From Treponema socranskii subsp. paredis ATCC 35535 (GTDB lineage: Bacteria; Spirochaetota; Spirochaetia; Treponematales; Treponemataceae), in NCBI GenBank assembly GCA_000413015.1, contig KE332516.1:248001-312000 (forward strand): a stretch of 64,000 nt of DNA. Direction: 5' to 3'. Each line of letters begins with the position of its first letter. The stretch's first letter is position 1. The position numbers were made by a program, and so were the translations under genes. Of this stretch, positions 17,719-27,328 are shown one piece after another. The notes beneath the pieces are model-generated. The model made no database searches. It saw only the letters and a list, made by a program, of their open reading frames with translations, and was not told where the DNA came from.

Positions 17719-18701
17719 AATCGATCAAACGTATCGTCCTGCCCTTCGCCGTTTTTTTATTTTTGTTGATTTTTTTCTTCGCGTCCGGCCCGCTCTATAT
17801 CGTCAGAGAGGGAAATCAGGCGGTCGTCACGAGATTCGGAAGCATCGCCGAAGTCCGCACCGACGCGGGATTGTATTTTAAAATTCCCGCCGCGGATCTG
17901 GTGACAACGTATCCGAAACGCATCCTTTCGATCGACGGCGATCCGCAGCGCATTCCGACAAAAGAAAACCAATTTATCGTCGTCGACACGACGAGCCGAT
18001 GGAAGATAGCCGATCCGAAATTGTTCTACACGAGTTTTAAAACGATCGAAAACGCAAGCAACCGCCTGAGCGACATCATCGATTCGGCGACGCGTACGGT
18101 CGTCACCGCAAACCGATTGAGCGAAATCGTGCGTTCTTCGAACATCATCAACGAGCGCGCGGCAAAGGCCGTCGCGGCGGAAGACGAAGAGACGAAGGAA
18201 ATCGAATCGCTTGTAAACGTCAACACGACAATCGAAGCGGTCGTGCGCGGACGGGGCGCGCTCTGCGAAGAAATGACCGCCGCCGCAAACGTCCTCGTTT
18301 CGGACTACGGCATCACGGTCATCGACATCGTACCGAGACAAATAAAATATTCGGACGAACTCACCGAAAGCGTATACAAGCGCATGATAAAAGACCGCAG
18401 CCAAGTCGCGCAGGCATACCGTTCGCTCGGAGAAGCGAAAAAAACGGGATGGATCGGACGGCTCGAAAACGAAAAGCGTACGATTTCTTCCGATGCGTAT
18501 CGCCGCGCCGAAGAGATCAAAGGACAGGCGGACGCGGAAGCGGCGCGCATTTACGCCGAAGCGTATAACCGCGATCCGGAATTTTACGCGTTTTGGAAAA
18601 GTATGGAATCGTATGCAAATACGCTTAAAGGGCGCGATGCGACGTACAGCACGAACATGGATTACTTCCGCTATCTGTATTCACCCGAAGGCAGACGATA
18701 A
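17715..18701 (+). CDS. hflC: FtsH protease modulator HflC
   Basis: 328 residues. Same architecture as HflK: an N-terminal membrane anchor (IVLPFAVFLFLLIFFFASG), an SPFH domain from LYIVREGNQAVVTRFG, and a helical tail with RAEEIKGQADAEAARIYAEA. Its start overlaps the hflK stop by four bases, which points to coupled translation. ftsH itself is not in the window. Confidence 0.93.
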   Translation: MKSIKRIVLPFAVFLFLLIFFFASGPLYIVREGNQAVVTRFGSIAEVRTDAGLYFKIPAADLVTTYPKRILSIDGDPQRIPTKENQFIVVDTTSRWKIADPKLFYTSFKTIENASNRLSDIIDSATRTVVTANRLSEIVRSSNIINERAAKAVAAEDEETKEIESLVNVNTTIEAVVRGRGALCEEMTAAANVLVSDYGITVIDIVPRQIKYSDELTESVYKRMIKDRSQVAQAYRSLGEAKKTGWIGRLENEKRTISSDAYRRAEEIKGQADAEAARIYAEAYNRDPEFYAFWKSMESYANTLKGRDATYSTNMDYFRYLYSPEGRR

Positions 18702-18736
18702 CGCCGTCGGCTGAATGCGGAGTTTCAAAATGATTG

Positions 18737-18742
18737 TATAAT
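18737..18742 (+). promoter_or_regulatory. -10 box abutting the 18749 gene
   Basis: A perfect TATAAT ends six bases before the ATG at 18749. No convincing -35 box is seen at 16-18 bases. The gene may also be read from the hflKC transcript. Confidence 0.4.
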
Positions 18743-18748
18743 AAAATT

Positions 18749-20500
18749 ATGAGTGAAATTATATTCGATACGGGATTAACCGAATCGGCATTTGCCAAAA
18801 CCCGTTTTTCAAATTTGCTTTCCGAGTCAGGCATCGCTGCCTGCGCGGATAAAAATTTCGGATCCGATATGACGTTTTCGTTTTCCGAATGGAAATTCGA
18901 CGGCGTCAAAACGATCGGCGACGGAGATGACGCTCACGTGTATCTCTGCGGGCGATTCGGTGAAGATGAAGAGATGCTCTCTCTTGCGGAAATCTTTTTG
19001 AGGGCGGAAAAAGGAGGAGAGGCCGAGCACTATGCGGCGGCGGCCGCTTCCTATGCGGCACTATGCGCAATAGAAGAAGCGAAAAAAGAAAACGTAAAAA
19101 TCGAAAACATCGGTGCGGGCGGCATCTATGTAAAGGCTGCAGCGGGGTTTGCAAAAAAACCGGCTCTCCTTTTTTTACCCCAAACGCTGTTCGATAAAGC
19201 GTGCGCGACCGGCGGCGAATCCTATGCAAAGCTGCAGGGCTTTTGGATAAGCAAAGCGCTTTCCGAAAGGCGCAGCGCACTTTCTTTTACACAGGCGGTC
19301 ATCGCTTACCGCGCTCTTGCAAAGCGCATGCCTTACGACAAAAGCGATGAGAGCGCGCGGAGCACCGACGAATACGATAAAAATTATATGCATCTCGAGC
19401 ACGTCATAAACGGAGTCGATGCGTCTCTTGCCGAAAGCGTCGATGCCGCGCTTGAACTTCCGGCACGTACCGCAGAAGCGGAACGGAAAAATGCACGCGG
19501 ATCACACGATGTACACGGCGCAGCGAACACGTCCGGTACAACGGACGGCGCGGCGGACAGGCAAAAAGAAAAAACCTTTCCGCTTCAAGCTTTTTACGCC
19601 GAACTCGGAATCGGTGACGGCTCGCTGAAAGAAGTACCGCATCCTGCAGCCCTGCCTCAAAGCGAGTTCGATGCAAAAGTCGCATCCTATTACAAATCGA
19701 AAAAACGAAGCTTAAGCGCCCGACGGACATTCAGACGCAATGCGGGAGCGATCGCGGCCTGTTTTGCGCTTGCCGCCGTTATCGCGTTTTTCGCTTTCAG
19801 CGCGGTGCGCGATGCCCGGCACCGCCCTTCCGCCGTAGGTCTTACCTCTTTTGAAGTCGCCGAAGCTTTTTACGAAGCGATACACACGCAAAACGTCGAA
19901 CTCGTCGGCGCAATGTCTTCGGGCAAAGTGTCCAAGCGCTACGGCGATATCGTCGGCGGCATCTACGTCGTAAACAAAGCGAGGAGCGCCTACGATCCGA
20001 AAAACGGCATCGCCGCCCCGGAAACGTGGTTCGCCTCCCTTTCGGAGGAAAATGCGGAGGCAAGGCGGGACGTATACGGCATTACTTCTTTTACGCTCGA
20101 CGGCAAAGAAAGCTTACTCGAAGTCCGCGTGCCCGAACGGAGCGAAAAGAAAACGCCGGTAACAGGCGAAGGAGGCGCACCGCTCGAAGACGGCGCTCAA
20201 GCGGTACATACGGCGGAGTATTACACCGTGCGCACGGACGGCGAAACGGGCGAGTTTATCGTAAAGCGTAATCGAGATACGGTAAGACTGACGTATAAAA
20301 AAAACGGATGGGCCGTCACCGGTATCGAAGAAAAAGAGGACGATGTGCCCGTCGATACCGCAGCCTTCAAATCCGACGCGATCTGCGCCCTGCAAAAAAA
20401 CGGAGGAAACGCCGCCCTTGCCTCAAGCGCGCTCAAAGAAAAATACCCGTGGGTGCCGGACTCCACCGCCGTGCAAAAAGAAGCGGAGCGGAATCGATGA
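18749..20500 (+). CDS. large single-pass membrane protein of unknown function
   Basis: 583 residues. The N-terminal 330 residues look cytoplasmic, with an Ala-rich helical stretch near 90-125 and a charged, low-complexity linker near 235-285. One membrane segment follows at about 332-352 (AIAACFALAAVIAFFAFSAV). The C-terminal 230 residues (SFEVAEAFYEAIHTQNVELV onward) would be periplasmic and recall NTF2-like or DUF-type sensor domains, but I do not recognise the family. It lies 47 bases after hflC. A part in envelope sensing or quality control is possible but only by position. Confidence 0.6.
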   Translation: MSEIIFDTGLTESAFAKTRFSNLLSESGIAACADKNFGSDMTFSFSEWKFDGVKTIGDGDDAHVYLCGRFGEDEEMLSLAEIFLRAEKGGEAEHYAAAAASYAALCAIEEAKKENVKIENIGAGGIYVKAAAGFAKKPALLFLPQTLFDKACATGGESYAKLQGFWISKALSERRSALSFTQAVIAYRALAKRMPYDKSDESARSTDEYDKNYMHLEHVINGVDASLAESVDAALELPARTAEAERKNARGSHDVHGAANTSGTTDGAADRQKEKTFPLQAFYAELGIGDGSLKEVPHPAALPQSEFDAKVASYYKSKKRSLSARRTFRRNAGAIAACFALAAVIAFFAFSAVRDARHRPSAVGLTSFEVAEAFYEAIHTQNVELVGAMSSGKVSKRYGDIVGGIYVVNKARSAYDPKNGIAAPETWFASLSEENAEARRDVYGITSFTLDGKESLLEVRVPERSEKKTPVTGEGGAPLEDGAQAVHTAEYYTVRTDGETGEFIVKRNRDTVRLTYKKNGWAVTGIEEKEDDVPVDTAAFKSDAICALQKNGGNAALASSALKEKYPWVPDSTAVQKEAERNR

Positions 20501-20663
20501 AGACTTAAATACGGAACGGCCGATTGCAGCGGTAAATTGGGGGATAATCGGTTTTGCCGCATCCGCTCGCGGCATACGAAACTTCGCCTCTTTACCTAAA
20601 GCGGTAATCGGTCGTCCCGAACACGCTCAATTCGACTTCGACATAAAACCGATTTTTGTCATA

Positions 20664-20692
20664 TTGACAGCGCGGAAACGATGGGTTATCAT
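20664..20692 (+). promoter_or_regulatory. promoter of the carboxyltransferase gene
   Basis: TTGACA (20664-20669), a 17-base spacer and TATCAT (20687-20692). The ATG at 20734 is 41 bases further on behind a GAGGA site, so this gene has a standard leader. The 233-base gap holding it (20501-20733) shows nothing else. Confidence 0.7.
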
Positions 20693-20733
20693 AGAGCGTA
20701 CGTTTAAATTATTTTGGAACGAGGAATTGTCTT

Positions 20734-22224
20734 ATGGAATACAATGTCGAAAAACAGCACGAAAAAGGAAAACTTCACGCAATCGAACGGATTCGCGCTT
20801 TGTGCGATGAAAATTCGTTTATGGAAATCTATTCGGGTGTGCGCCACAACTGCACGAGCTTCGGCATGGAAAAAAAGGATATGCCCTACGACGGCGTCAT
20901 CACCGGATTCGGAAAGATAAACGGAAGAGCGGTCGCGGTATACGCGCAGGATTTTACGGTACAGGGCGGCTCGCTCGGTCTCATGCACGGCAAAAAAATC
21001 GCCGAACTCATCGACAAGGCGGTCGAATCGCGGTGCCCCGTCATCGGTATAAACGATTCCGGCGGAGCGCGCATTCAGGAAGGCGTCGACGCGCTGTGCG
21101 GCTACGGAGACCTCTTTTATCAAAACGTCCGCGCATCCGGTTCGGTGCCGCAGATTTCGATCGTCGCAGGCCCCTGTGCGGGAGGCGCCGTGTATTCGCC
21201 GGGCATCACCGATTTTATCTTTGCAATCGACAAGATAAGCGAACTTTTTATCACCGGCCCGAAAGTCGTCAAATCGGTTATGTTTATGGACATCTCGTCG
21301 GAAGATTTGGGAGGAGCTGCGATCCACTCGAAAAAATCGGGCGTCGCGCATTTCCGCTGCGAAAGCGAAAACGACTGCTATCGAAAAGTGCGCGCGCTGC
21401 TCGACTACATCCCCCATTATTTCGGCGACGATCTCGCACAAAACGAAAAATACAAATTCGACGCGAAGAAAAAAGCGAAGCGCATCGAAGAAATCATCCC
21501 CGAAAATCCGCGCGCCGGTTACGATATCCGCGAAATCATCAACTGCTGTATCGACGACGATTCGTTTTTTGAAACGTCGGCGGAATTTGCGGTAAACTGC
21601 GTGACGGGCTTTGCGAAGATCGAAGGCAAATCGGTCGGCATCGTCGCAAACAATCCGATGGGCGTCGGCGGCGTTCTCGACTGCGATGCAAGCGACAAAA
21701 TCGCGCGCTTCGTCCGTTACTGCGACGCTTTCGGTATCCCGCTTTTAACTTTCGTCGACGTTCCCGGCTTTATCCCCGGCCCGCAGGAAGAGCAAAAAGG
21801 CATCATCAGGCACGGCGCAAAAGTGATCTATGCGTACAGCGAAGCGAGCGTTCCGAAAGTAACCGTCATCGCGCGCAAAGCGTACGGCGGCGCATACATC
21901 GCTATGTGCTCGAAACACCTCGGCGCCGATTACGTGTACGCGTGGCCGAAAGCGGAAATCGCGGTTATGGGTGCGGAAGGCGCGATCGGCATTTTGTACG
22001 CAAAAGAACTCAAAGATCCGTCGAAGGCGGCCGAAGTCGCGGCAAAGTCGGAAGAATATAAAACGGAGATAATGACGCCGAAAATCGCGGCGAAGCGCGG
22101 CTATGTCAGCGAAGTGATCGAACCGCAGGAAACGCGAGAGCGCATCGCACGCAGTTTCGAAGTGCTCGCTCGAAAGCGCAGCATGGACACGCCTTTGAAA
22201 AAGCACGGCAATATCCCGCTATAA
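20734..22224 (+). CDS. acyl-CoA carboxyltransferase (propionyl/methylmalonyl-CoA type)
   Basis: 496 residues, two crotonase-like halves. The N-half has YDGVITGFGKINGRAVAVYAQD, INDSGGARIQEG and AGPCAGGAVYSPG; the C-half has NPMGVGGVLDCDASDKIARF, FVDVPGFIPG and RKAYGGAYIAM. These are hallmarks of the beta/alpha subunit of biotin-dependent propionyl-CoA carboxylase, glutaconyl-CoA or methylmalonyl-CoA decarboxylase. The biotin carrier and the membrane decarboxylase or carboxylase subunits are not nearby, so direction and substrate remain open. Confidence 0.9.
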   Translation: MEYNVEKQHEKGKLHAIERIRALCDENSFMEIYSGVRHNCTSFGMEKKDMPYDGVITGFGKINGRAVAVYAQDFTVQGGSLGLMHGKKIAELIDKAVESRCPVIGINDSGGARIQEGVDALCGYGDLFYQNVRASGSVPQISIVAGPCAGGAVYSPGITDFIFAIDKISELFITGPKVVKSVMFMDISSEDLGGAAIHSKKSGVAHFRCESENDCYRKVRALLDYIPHYFGDDLAQNEKYKFDAKKKAKRIEEIIPENPRAGYDIREIINCCIDDDSFFETSAEFAVNCVTGFAKIEGKSVGIVANNPMGVGGVLDCDASDKIARFVRYCDAFGIPLLTFVDVPGFIPGPQEEQKGIIRHGAKVIYAYSEASVPKVTVIARKAYGGAYIAMCSKHLGADYVYAWPKAEIAVMGAEGAIGILYAKELKDPSKAAEVAAKSEEYKTEIMTPKIAAKRGYVSEVIEPQETRERIARSFEVLARKRSMDTPLKKHGNIPL

Positions 22225-22373
22225 CCGTTCGCGGCATGACGCGCGCTTGCAGTCCCTCATGCCGCAAAAAATTGAAAAGCAAATTACTGTAATGAAGATA
22301 CGGCTGCGCACATGCGCGGCCGTTTTGTATATAAGCGTATTCGATTGCCTGATAAAAAATCGATACCTTCTGT

Positions 22374-22402
22374 TTGACACTCCTCCGAGCCGCCGTTATA
22401 AT
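22374..22402 (+). promoter_or_regulatory. consensus promoter of ptsI
   Basis: A full-consensus promoter: TTGACA (22374-22379), 17 bases, TATAAT (22397-22402). The ptsI ATG at 22412 begins nine bases after the -10 box, leaving a leader of zero to about four bases and no room for a ribosome-binding site. Confidence 0.8.
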
Positions 22403-22411
22403 AAAATACAA

Positions 22412-24124
22412 ATGAAAATATTTCTCGGCATTCCGGCAGCTGACGGAATAGGACTCGGAAAGGCCTTCGTCATTCCCGAAAAGACAATAAAAACCGTTCC
22501 TCAAAAAACCGTCCGAAAAGAAGAAAAGGATGCCGGCTGGGAGCGTTTTTTATCGTCGGTGCGCGCCGTCACCGAAAGGCTCGGCGCCGAACTCGACCGC
22601 CTGCCGAAAACCCCGGCGAACAAAACACAGCGCGACTTGCTCGAAGCCTATACGCTCATGCTCGGTGATCCGATCTTTGCCGCCGAACTCAAAGATTCTT
22701 ATGAAAAATCGAACGTAAATATCGAACACGTCGTCGACGTAAAATCGGCCGAATATGCCGAAAAACTGCGCAACGCTGGCGACGACTATTTAGCCGAGCG
22801 GGCAAGAGACATCACCGACGTATTCGCCCTCGTACTCGACGATATGCTGTGCGTCCGCGAATTCGACGCAAACGAAGTGCCTGAAGGATCGGTCATCGTC
22901 GCGTCATCCCTTTCACCGACGGATACGATCGCCCTTGCAAAACGAAAGATTGCGGCGCTCGCACTCACCGAAGGCGGCCTTTCGAGCCATGTCGTCATAT
23001 TGGCGCGGAACTACGGTATTCCCGCCGTCGTCGGCATCAACAATATCACGCATCAAATTCAAACGGGGGAAACCGTCGTCGTAAACGGAAAAACGGCGGA
23101 AGTCATCGCCGGCCCGGACGACGCGACGCTCTCCGAATATCGAAAAAAAATCGAAGAGGAAAAAGCGCACGGCGAAAAGCTTAAAATATTTTTAACAAAA
23201 TCCGCCGAAACGAAAGACGGTACGAAATTTCAATTATATGCGAATATCGGCACGCCGGAAGAAGCGGACTTCGCGGTAAAAGAAGGTGCGGACGGCATCG
23301 GTCTTTTCCGAACGGAATTTTTATACATGAGTACCGTGCATGAAACCGGAAACTACGCGTACCGCCCCTTCGACGAAGATGTGCAGTTCAACGCGTATAA
23401 GCACGCGCTCGGCGCTATGAACGGAAAACCCGTAACGATCCGCACGCTCGACGCGGGCGGCGACAAACTCATTCATTCGGCGGATATCCCGATCGCCGAA
23501 GAAAAAAATCCGCTTATGGGACTGCGCGCCGTACGCCTTTCCCTCGCCTATCCGCAGCTTTTAAAAACACAGCTGCGCGCTTTATACCGCGCAAGCATTT
23601 ACGGAAACCTGCGCATCATGCTGCCGCTCATCACGACCGTCGATCAGGTCAAGCAGTGCAAATCGATCGCGAAAACGGTGCGGAGCGAACTGCGCGCAGA
23701 AAACATTCCGTTCAACGATAATGTTCCGATCGGCATCATGGTGGAAACGGCCGCCGCCGCCCTGCTTTCCGATTCGCTTGCAAAGCACAGCGATTTTTTT
23801 TCGATCGGTACGAACGATTTGACGCAGTATACGCTCGGCATCGACAGGGAAAATCCCGCAGTGTCGGGACTTTACGACGAATTCAATTTGGCCGTCCTGC
23901 GCCTCATCGCGATGACGGTCGATGCCGCCGGAAAAGCGAATATACCCGTTTCCGTGTGCGGAGAGATGGCGGGAAAAAACGACAGCGTTCTCGTGCTTTC
24001 GGGTATGGGACTGCGCAGTTTGAGCATGAGCGCAAAATTGATTTCCGGTATCAAAGAGCTTTTGTCGCGCTTTACGATCGACGAATTGAATGCGATTTCG
24101 GCAAAGCATCTCAACAGTTTATAA
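22412..24124 (+). CDS. ptsI: phosphoenolpyruvate-protein phosphotransferase (Enzyme I)
   Basis: 570 residues. It moves phosphate from PEP to HPr at the head of the sugar PTS. The phosphorylated histidine is His193 in GGLSSHVVILAR, the PEP-binding arginine is in GLFRTEFLYM, and GTNDLTQYTLGIDRENPAVS and Cys516 (VCGEMAG) complete the PEP-binding barrel. The open frame extends 55 codons upstream, but the promoter lies within that stretch and Enzyme I proteins start MKIFLGIPAADGIGLGKAF. No ptsH, hprK or sugar permease is adjacent. In spirochetes the PTS may be mainly regulatory; that is inference. Confidence 0.95.
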   Translation: MKIFLGIPAADGIGLGKAFVIPEKTIKTVPQKTVRKEEKDAGWERFLSSVRAVTERLGAELDRLPKTPANKTQRDLLEAYTLMLGDPIFAAELKDSYEKSNVNIEHVVDVKSAEYAEKLRNAGDDYLAERARDITDVFALVLDDMLCVREFDANEVPEGSVIVASSLSPTDTIALAKRKIAALALTEGGLSSHVVILARNYGIPAVVGINNITHQIQTGETVVVNGKTAEVIAGPDDATLSEYRKKIEEEKAHGEKLKIFLTKSAETKDGTKFQLYANIGTPEEADFAVKEGADGIGLFRTEFLYMSTVHETGNYAYRPFDEDVQFNAYKHALGAMNGKPVTIRTLDAGGDKLIHSADIPIAEEKNPLMGLRAVRLSLAYPQLLKTQLRALYRASIYGNLRIMLPLITTVDQVKQCKSIAKTVRSELRAENIPFNDNVPIGIMVETAAAALLSDSLAKHSDFFSIGTNDLTQYTLGIDRENPAVSGLYDEFNLAVLRLIAMTVDAAGKANIPVSVCGEMAGKNDSVLVLSGMGLRSLSMSAKLISGIKELLSRFTIDELNAISAKHLNSL

Positions 24125-24158
24125 TAATTAATAATTACGGCGAACGGGATTATCGACT

Positions 24159-25619
24159 ATGCAGAAAAAACGCAAACCTGATTTTTCAAAACCGCTCGAA
24201 AAAAAACGATCGGAATCGATCGTACAAAAAGCAACGGATGAAAAGCGCGATAAGCTGTTTGCAAACTGCCCCGTCGTCGTCATCGCAGGCCGCCCGAACG
24301 TCGGCAAGTCTACGCTCTTTAACCGCTTTATGAAAAAAAATATCGCGATCACCGATCCGACTCCGGGCGTTACCCGCGATCCCGTCGAAGGCACGGCGCT
24401 CATCGCGGGAAAACCCGTTCGCCTCATCGACACGGGCGGCTATAAACTCGAACGGAAAACGGGTACGCAGGAAGCCGTCCTCGACGAACTCGTCGTAAAC
24501 CGCTCGCTCGATGCGATTCGGAAAGCCGATTTGATTTTGCTCGTTTTCGATGCCGAAGAACTCACCGCCGAAGACGAAGAGCTCATAGGAGAAATGCGGC
24601 CGTATCGGGACAAAATCGTCGCCGTCGTCAACAAAACGGAAGGAGGACGCAACAGAGAACAGGCTTACGATTACGCAAGATTCGGCTTCGGCGATTTGAT
24701 TTTCATTTCGGCCGAACACGGCGATCACATTCCCGAGCTTTCGGATGCGATCGTTTCGCGCCTCGATTTTTCGTCCGTCGTCGAAACCGATAAAACACCG
24801 GTCATACGCATCGCGATCATGGGAAAACCGAACACCGGAAAATCGACGCTCGCAAACCGCTTGACGCATTCCGACGCGTCGATCGTCAGCGATTACGCCG
24901 GCACGACGCGGGACGTCGTCGAAGGAGCCTTTTCGTACGGAGGAGCCGACTTTCAAGTGCTCGATACCGCCGGCATCCGAAGAAAGACGAAGGTAAAAGA
25001 AAACGTCGAATACTATTCCGTAAACCGCGCGATCAAAACGCTCGACGAATGCGACGTCGTCATATTGATGATCGACGCGCAGGACGGATTGGACGAGCAG
25101 GTAAAAAAATTGTGCGCGCTCGCGCACGAACGCGGACGCGGCATCGTCTTCGCGCTCAATAAATGGGACACGCAGGAAAAGGGACGCGCCTCTTTCCGCA
25201 AAGCGGCGGAAAACATCCGCATCATGTTCGGTCACATGGAATACGCGCCGATCGTCGCGCTTTCCGCCCTCGAAGGCAAGGGCATAAAAGATTTGCTCGC
25301 TACGGTGCTTGAGCTCTACGCTCAGCTTACGCGAAAAGTAGACACGTCGGTGCTGAACGCAGCGCTCAAAGATTGGCTCTTTCAATACCCGCCGCCTGCT
25401 GCGAAAACCGCGCATTTTAAAGTACGCTATATGACGCAGACCGGCGTCAATCCCGTGTCTTTTTTGATTTTTGCGACAAAGCCCGAATCGGTACCGCAGA
25501 CGTACATCGCCTATCTTAAAAACAGGATCCGCGAAGATTTGGGATTTAATAAAATTCCCGTACAGCTCGAACTGAAAGCGAGCCGGCAAAAATGGGAAGA
25601 CCGCACGAATAAAAGCTGA
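24159..25619 (+). CDS. der: ribosome-assembly GTPase Der (EngA)
   Basis: 486 residues with two tandem G domains: G1 GRPNVGKST with DTGGY, and a second set GKPNTGKST, DTAGIRRKTKVKENVEYYS and NKWD. A KH-like C-terminal domain follows (PPAAKTAHFKVRYMTQTGVNP). Der acts in 50S subunit maturation. The basic extension before the first G domain (about 45 residues) is longer than usual. It starts 34 bases after ptsI, and the MerR gene follows 11 bases later. Confidence 0.95.
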   Translation: MQKKRKPDFSKPLEKKRSESIVQKATDEKRDKLFANCPVVVIAGRPNVGKSTLFNRFMKKNIAITDPTPGVTRDPVEGTALIAGKPVRLIDTGGYKLERKTGTQEAVLDELVVNRSLDAIRKADLILLVFDAEELTAEDEELIGEMRPYRDKIVAVVNKTEGGRNREQAYDYARFGFGDLIFISAEHGDHIPELSDAIVSRLDFSSVVETDKTPVIRIAIMGKPNTGKSTLANRLTHSDASIVSDYAGTTRDVVEGAFSYGGADFQVLDTAGIRRKTKVKENVEYYSVNRAIKTLDECDVVILMIDAQDGLDEQVKKLCALAHERGRGIVFALNKWDTQEKGRASFRKAAENIRIMFGHMEYAPIVALSALEGKGIKDLLATVLELYAQLTRKVDTSVLNAALKDWLFQYPPPAAKTAHFKVRYMTQTGVNPVSFLIFATKPESVPQTYIAYLKNRIREDLGFNKIPVQLELKASRQKWEDRTNKS

Positions 25620-25630
25620 CGGAGAGACAA

Positions 25631-25966
25631 GTGGCATCGTATTCGATCGGCGACGTAGAAGAAATCACGGGCGTAAAAGCCCACGTGCTTCGCTATTGGG
25701 AAAGCGTGATACCCGGATTCGCCCCGCAAAAAAATATGGCGGGACACCGCGTGTATTCGCAGCGCGAAATCGATATCATCCTCCGGCTGAAATACCTTAT
25801 CAATATTAAAAAATTTACGATCGAAGGCGCGCGGAGCCAAATCATCGAAGATGCGAATCGACTCGAAGACGACGCGGATACGCTGCACGCGATCCACGAC
25901 TTGCGCACCGATTTGACCGATATCTACCTTACGATGAGGAAATACCGAAAGCATGAATCGAACTGA
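25631..25966 (+). CDS. MerR-family transcriptional regulator
   Basis: 111 residues, only a DNA-binding winged helix (YSIGDVEEITGVKAHVLRYWE, NMAGHRVYSQREIDII) and a short coiled-coil (TIEGARSQIIEDANRLEDDAD). There is no effector domain and no cysteine set for metal binding. The start is GTG with GGAG seven bases before it. Such short MerR proteins next to der and other housekeeping genes are of unknown target. Confidence 0.85.
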   Translation: MASYSIGDVEEITGVKAHVLRYWESVIPGFAPQKNMAGHRVYSQREIDIILRLKYLINIKKFTIEGARSQIIEDANRLEDDADTLHAIHDLRTDLTDIYLTMRKYRKHESN

Positions 25967-27242
25967 CGGCGCAAAGCGGTACAAAAAATTTATTAAAAAA
26001 AATACCGCGGCAATTTTGAAACGGCGCAGCATGTTTTCAGCCGATGCGATTCCGCCCGACGCACGAAATGTCATCGCCGAATTCGACAAGATATTGCAAA
26101 GCGTATTTCCCGCAAACGGCAGACAGCTCGCTTCTCTTCCGAAAAACATAAACGCGCTTTCGCACGCGCTCACCGACGAACGGGGCGAACGGAGAAGAGG
26201 CTATATGAACGCGCCCGAAACGCTTTCCGCATACGTTCGCTATTTTTCATGGTGGAACATAGTCCGCTTTACGCGCCTCTTTGCAAACTTTGAAAAAGAC
26301 GCATTCGCACTTTCAGACGGGGACGCCTGCCTCGATGTCGGAAGCGGCCCGCTCACCGCCGTCATCTCGCTGTGGCTTTCCCGTCCCGAACTGCGGAACA
26401 AAAAACTTACGTGGTACTGCATGGACATATCGCAGGCATCTCTCGCGCTCGGAGAAGACCTCTACCTTTCGATCGCAGCCCGCGTCCCTCCTTCCGATAA
26501 AAGCGCCGCCCCTCATTGGAATATCGTGCGCGTAAAAGGAGAACTCGGAGAGCCGCTACGCAAAAAAGCCTCTCTCATCGTCTGTGCCGACATGCTGAAC
26601 GAACTGCGCGAAACCGATGCGCGGAGCGACGAAATACGCGCAAAACAGTACGCCTCATCGCTCCTTTCCTATGCGGCAAAAAAAAGCGCCCTTCTCGTCA
26701 TCGAACCGGGAGTGCCGTCCGCCGCACGCATTATCAGCTTGATGCGCGACACCTTGCTTAAAAAGAATATGACGATCGTTTCACCCTGTCCGCACGAAAA
26801 AGCATGCCCGATGAACGGATACCGCGCGCATACGGGAAGCGCATCGAAGTGGTGCAACTTCGCCTTTTCGACGGAGGACGCGCCCTCCTCTCTTTTGAAG
26901 CTTTCGAAAGACGCAAAGCTTCCGAAAACGAGAGCCGTCGTAAGCTTTCTCTTTGCCCGAAACGCTTTCGAAAGCGGAGGCGCAAAAGCGGTACGCGGAT
27001 GCACCGACGAAGCGCCAAAAACAAAAAGCGCCGCATTTCCGATCCGCATCGTAAGCGACGCCATCACGCTTCCCGGCCGCGCTTCGGGACACTACGCGTG
27101 CAGTCCGCTCGGATTGACGCTCGCAGTTCCCGCATCCGACAGCCCGCTTTTTTCGGGCGACTTCGTCGCAGTCGGCACGCTCGGCGATCCGGCACGGCTT
27201 CCGAAAGACGAAAAAACCGGAGCTTCCGTCATCAGGATTTGA
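25953..27242 (+). CDS. Rsm22-type methyltransferase-fold protein
   Basis: 429 residues, overlapping the MerR gene by 14 bases. The class I methyltransferase core is visible (CLDVGSGPLTAVISLWLS, then CMDISQASLAL and VCADMLNEL). The C-terminal half has CPHEKACP and SKWCNF, cysteines that match those binding an iron-sulfur cluster in mitochondrial Rsm22/METTL17. Those relatives act in small-subunit assembly rather than in a proven methylation. That fits its place beside der. The tail beyond residue 350 is divergent. Confidence 0.75.
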   Translation: MNRTDGAKRYKKFIKKNTAAILKRRSMFSADAIPPDARNVIAEFDKILQSVFPANGRQLASLPKNINALSHALTDERGERRRGYMNAPETLSAYVRYFSWWNIVRFTRLFANFEKDAFALSDGDACLDVGSGPLTAVISLWLSRPELRNKKLTWYCMDISQASLALGEDLYLSIAARVPPSDKSAAPHWNIVRVKGELGEPLRKKASLIVCADMLNELRETDARSDEIRAKQYASSLLSYAAKKSALLVIEPGVPSAARIISLMRDTLLKKNMTIVSPCPHEKACPMNGYRAHTGSASKWCNFAFSTEDAPSSLLKLSKDAKLPKTRAVVSFLFARNAFESGGAKAVRGCTDEAPKTKSAAFPIRIVSDAITLPGRASGHYACSPLGLTLAVPASDSPLFSGDFVAVGTLGDPARLPKDEKTGASVIRI

Positions 27243-27261
27243 GATTCTCCCAAAACATACC

Positions 27262-27288
27262 TTGACTAATGCCGCCGCTCGGTATACT
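27262..27288 (+). promoter_or_regulatory. promoter of the BMP gene
   Basis: TTGACT (27262-27267), a short 15-base spacer, and TATACT (27283-27288). The ATG at 27329 lies 40 bases beyond and has an AGGAG site. The short spacer suggests that an activator may help. Confidence 0.5.
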
Positions 27289-27328
27289 ATTTTTACGATT
27301 ATTATTTACCCGCAATAAGGAGAACACA

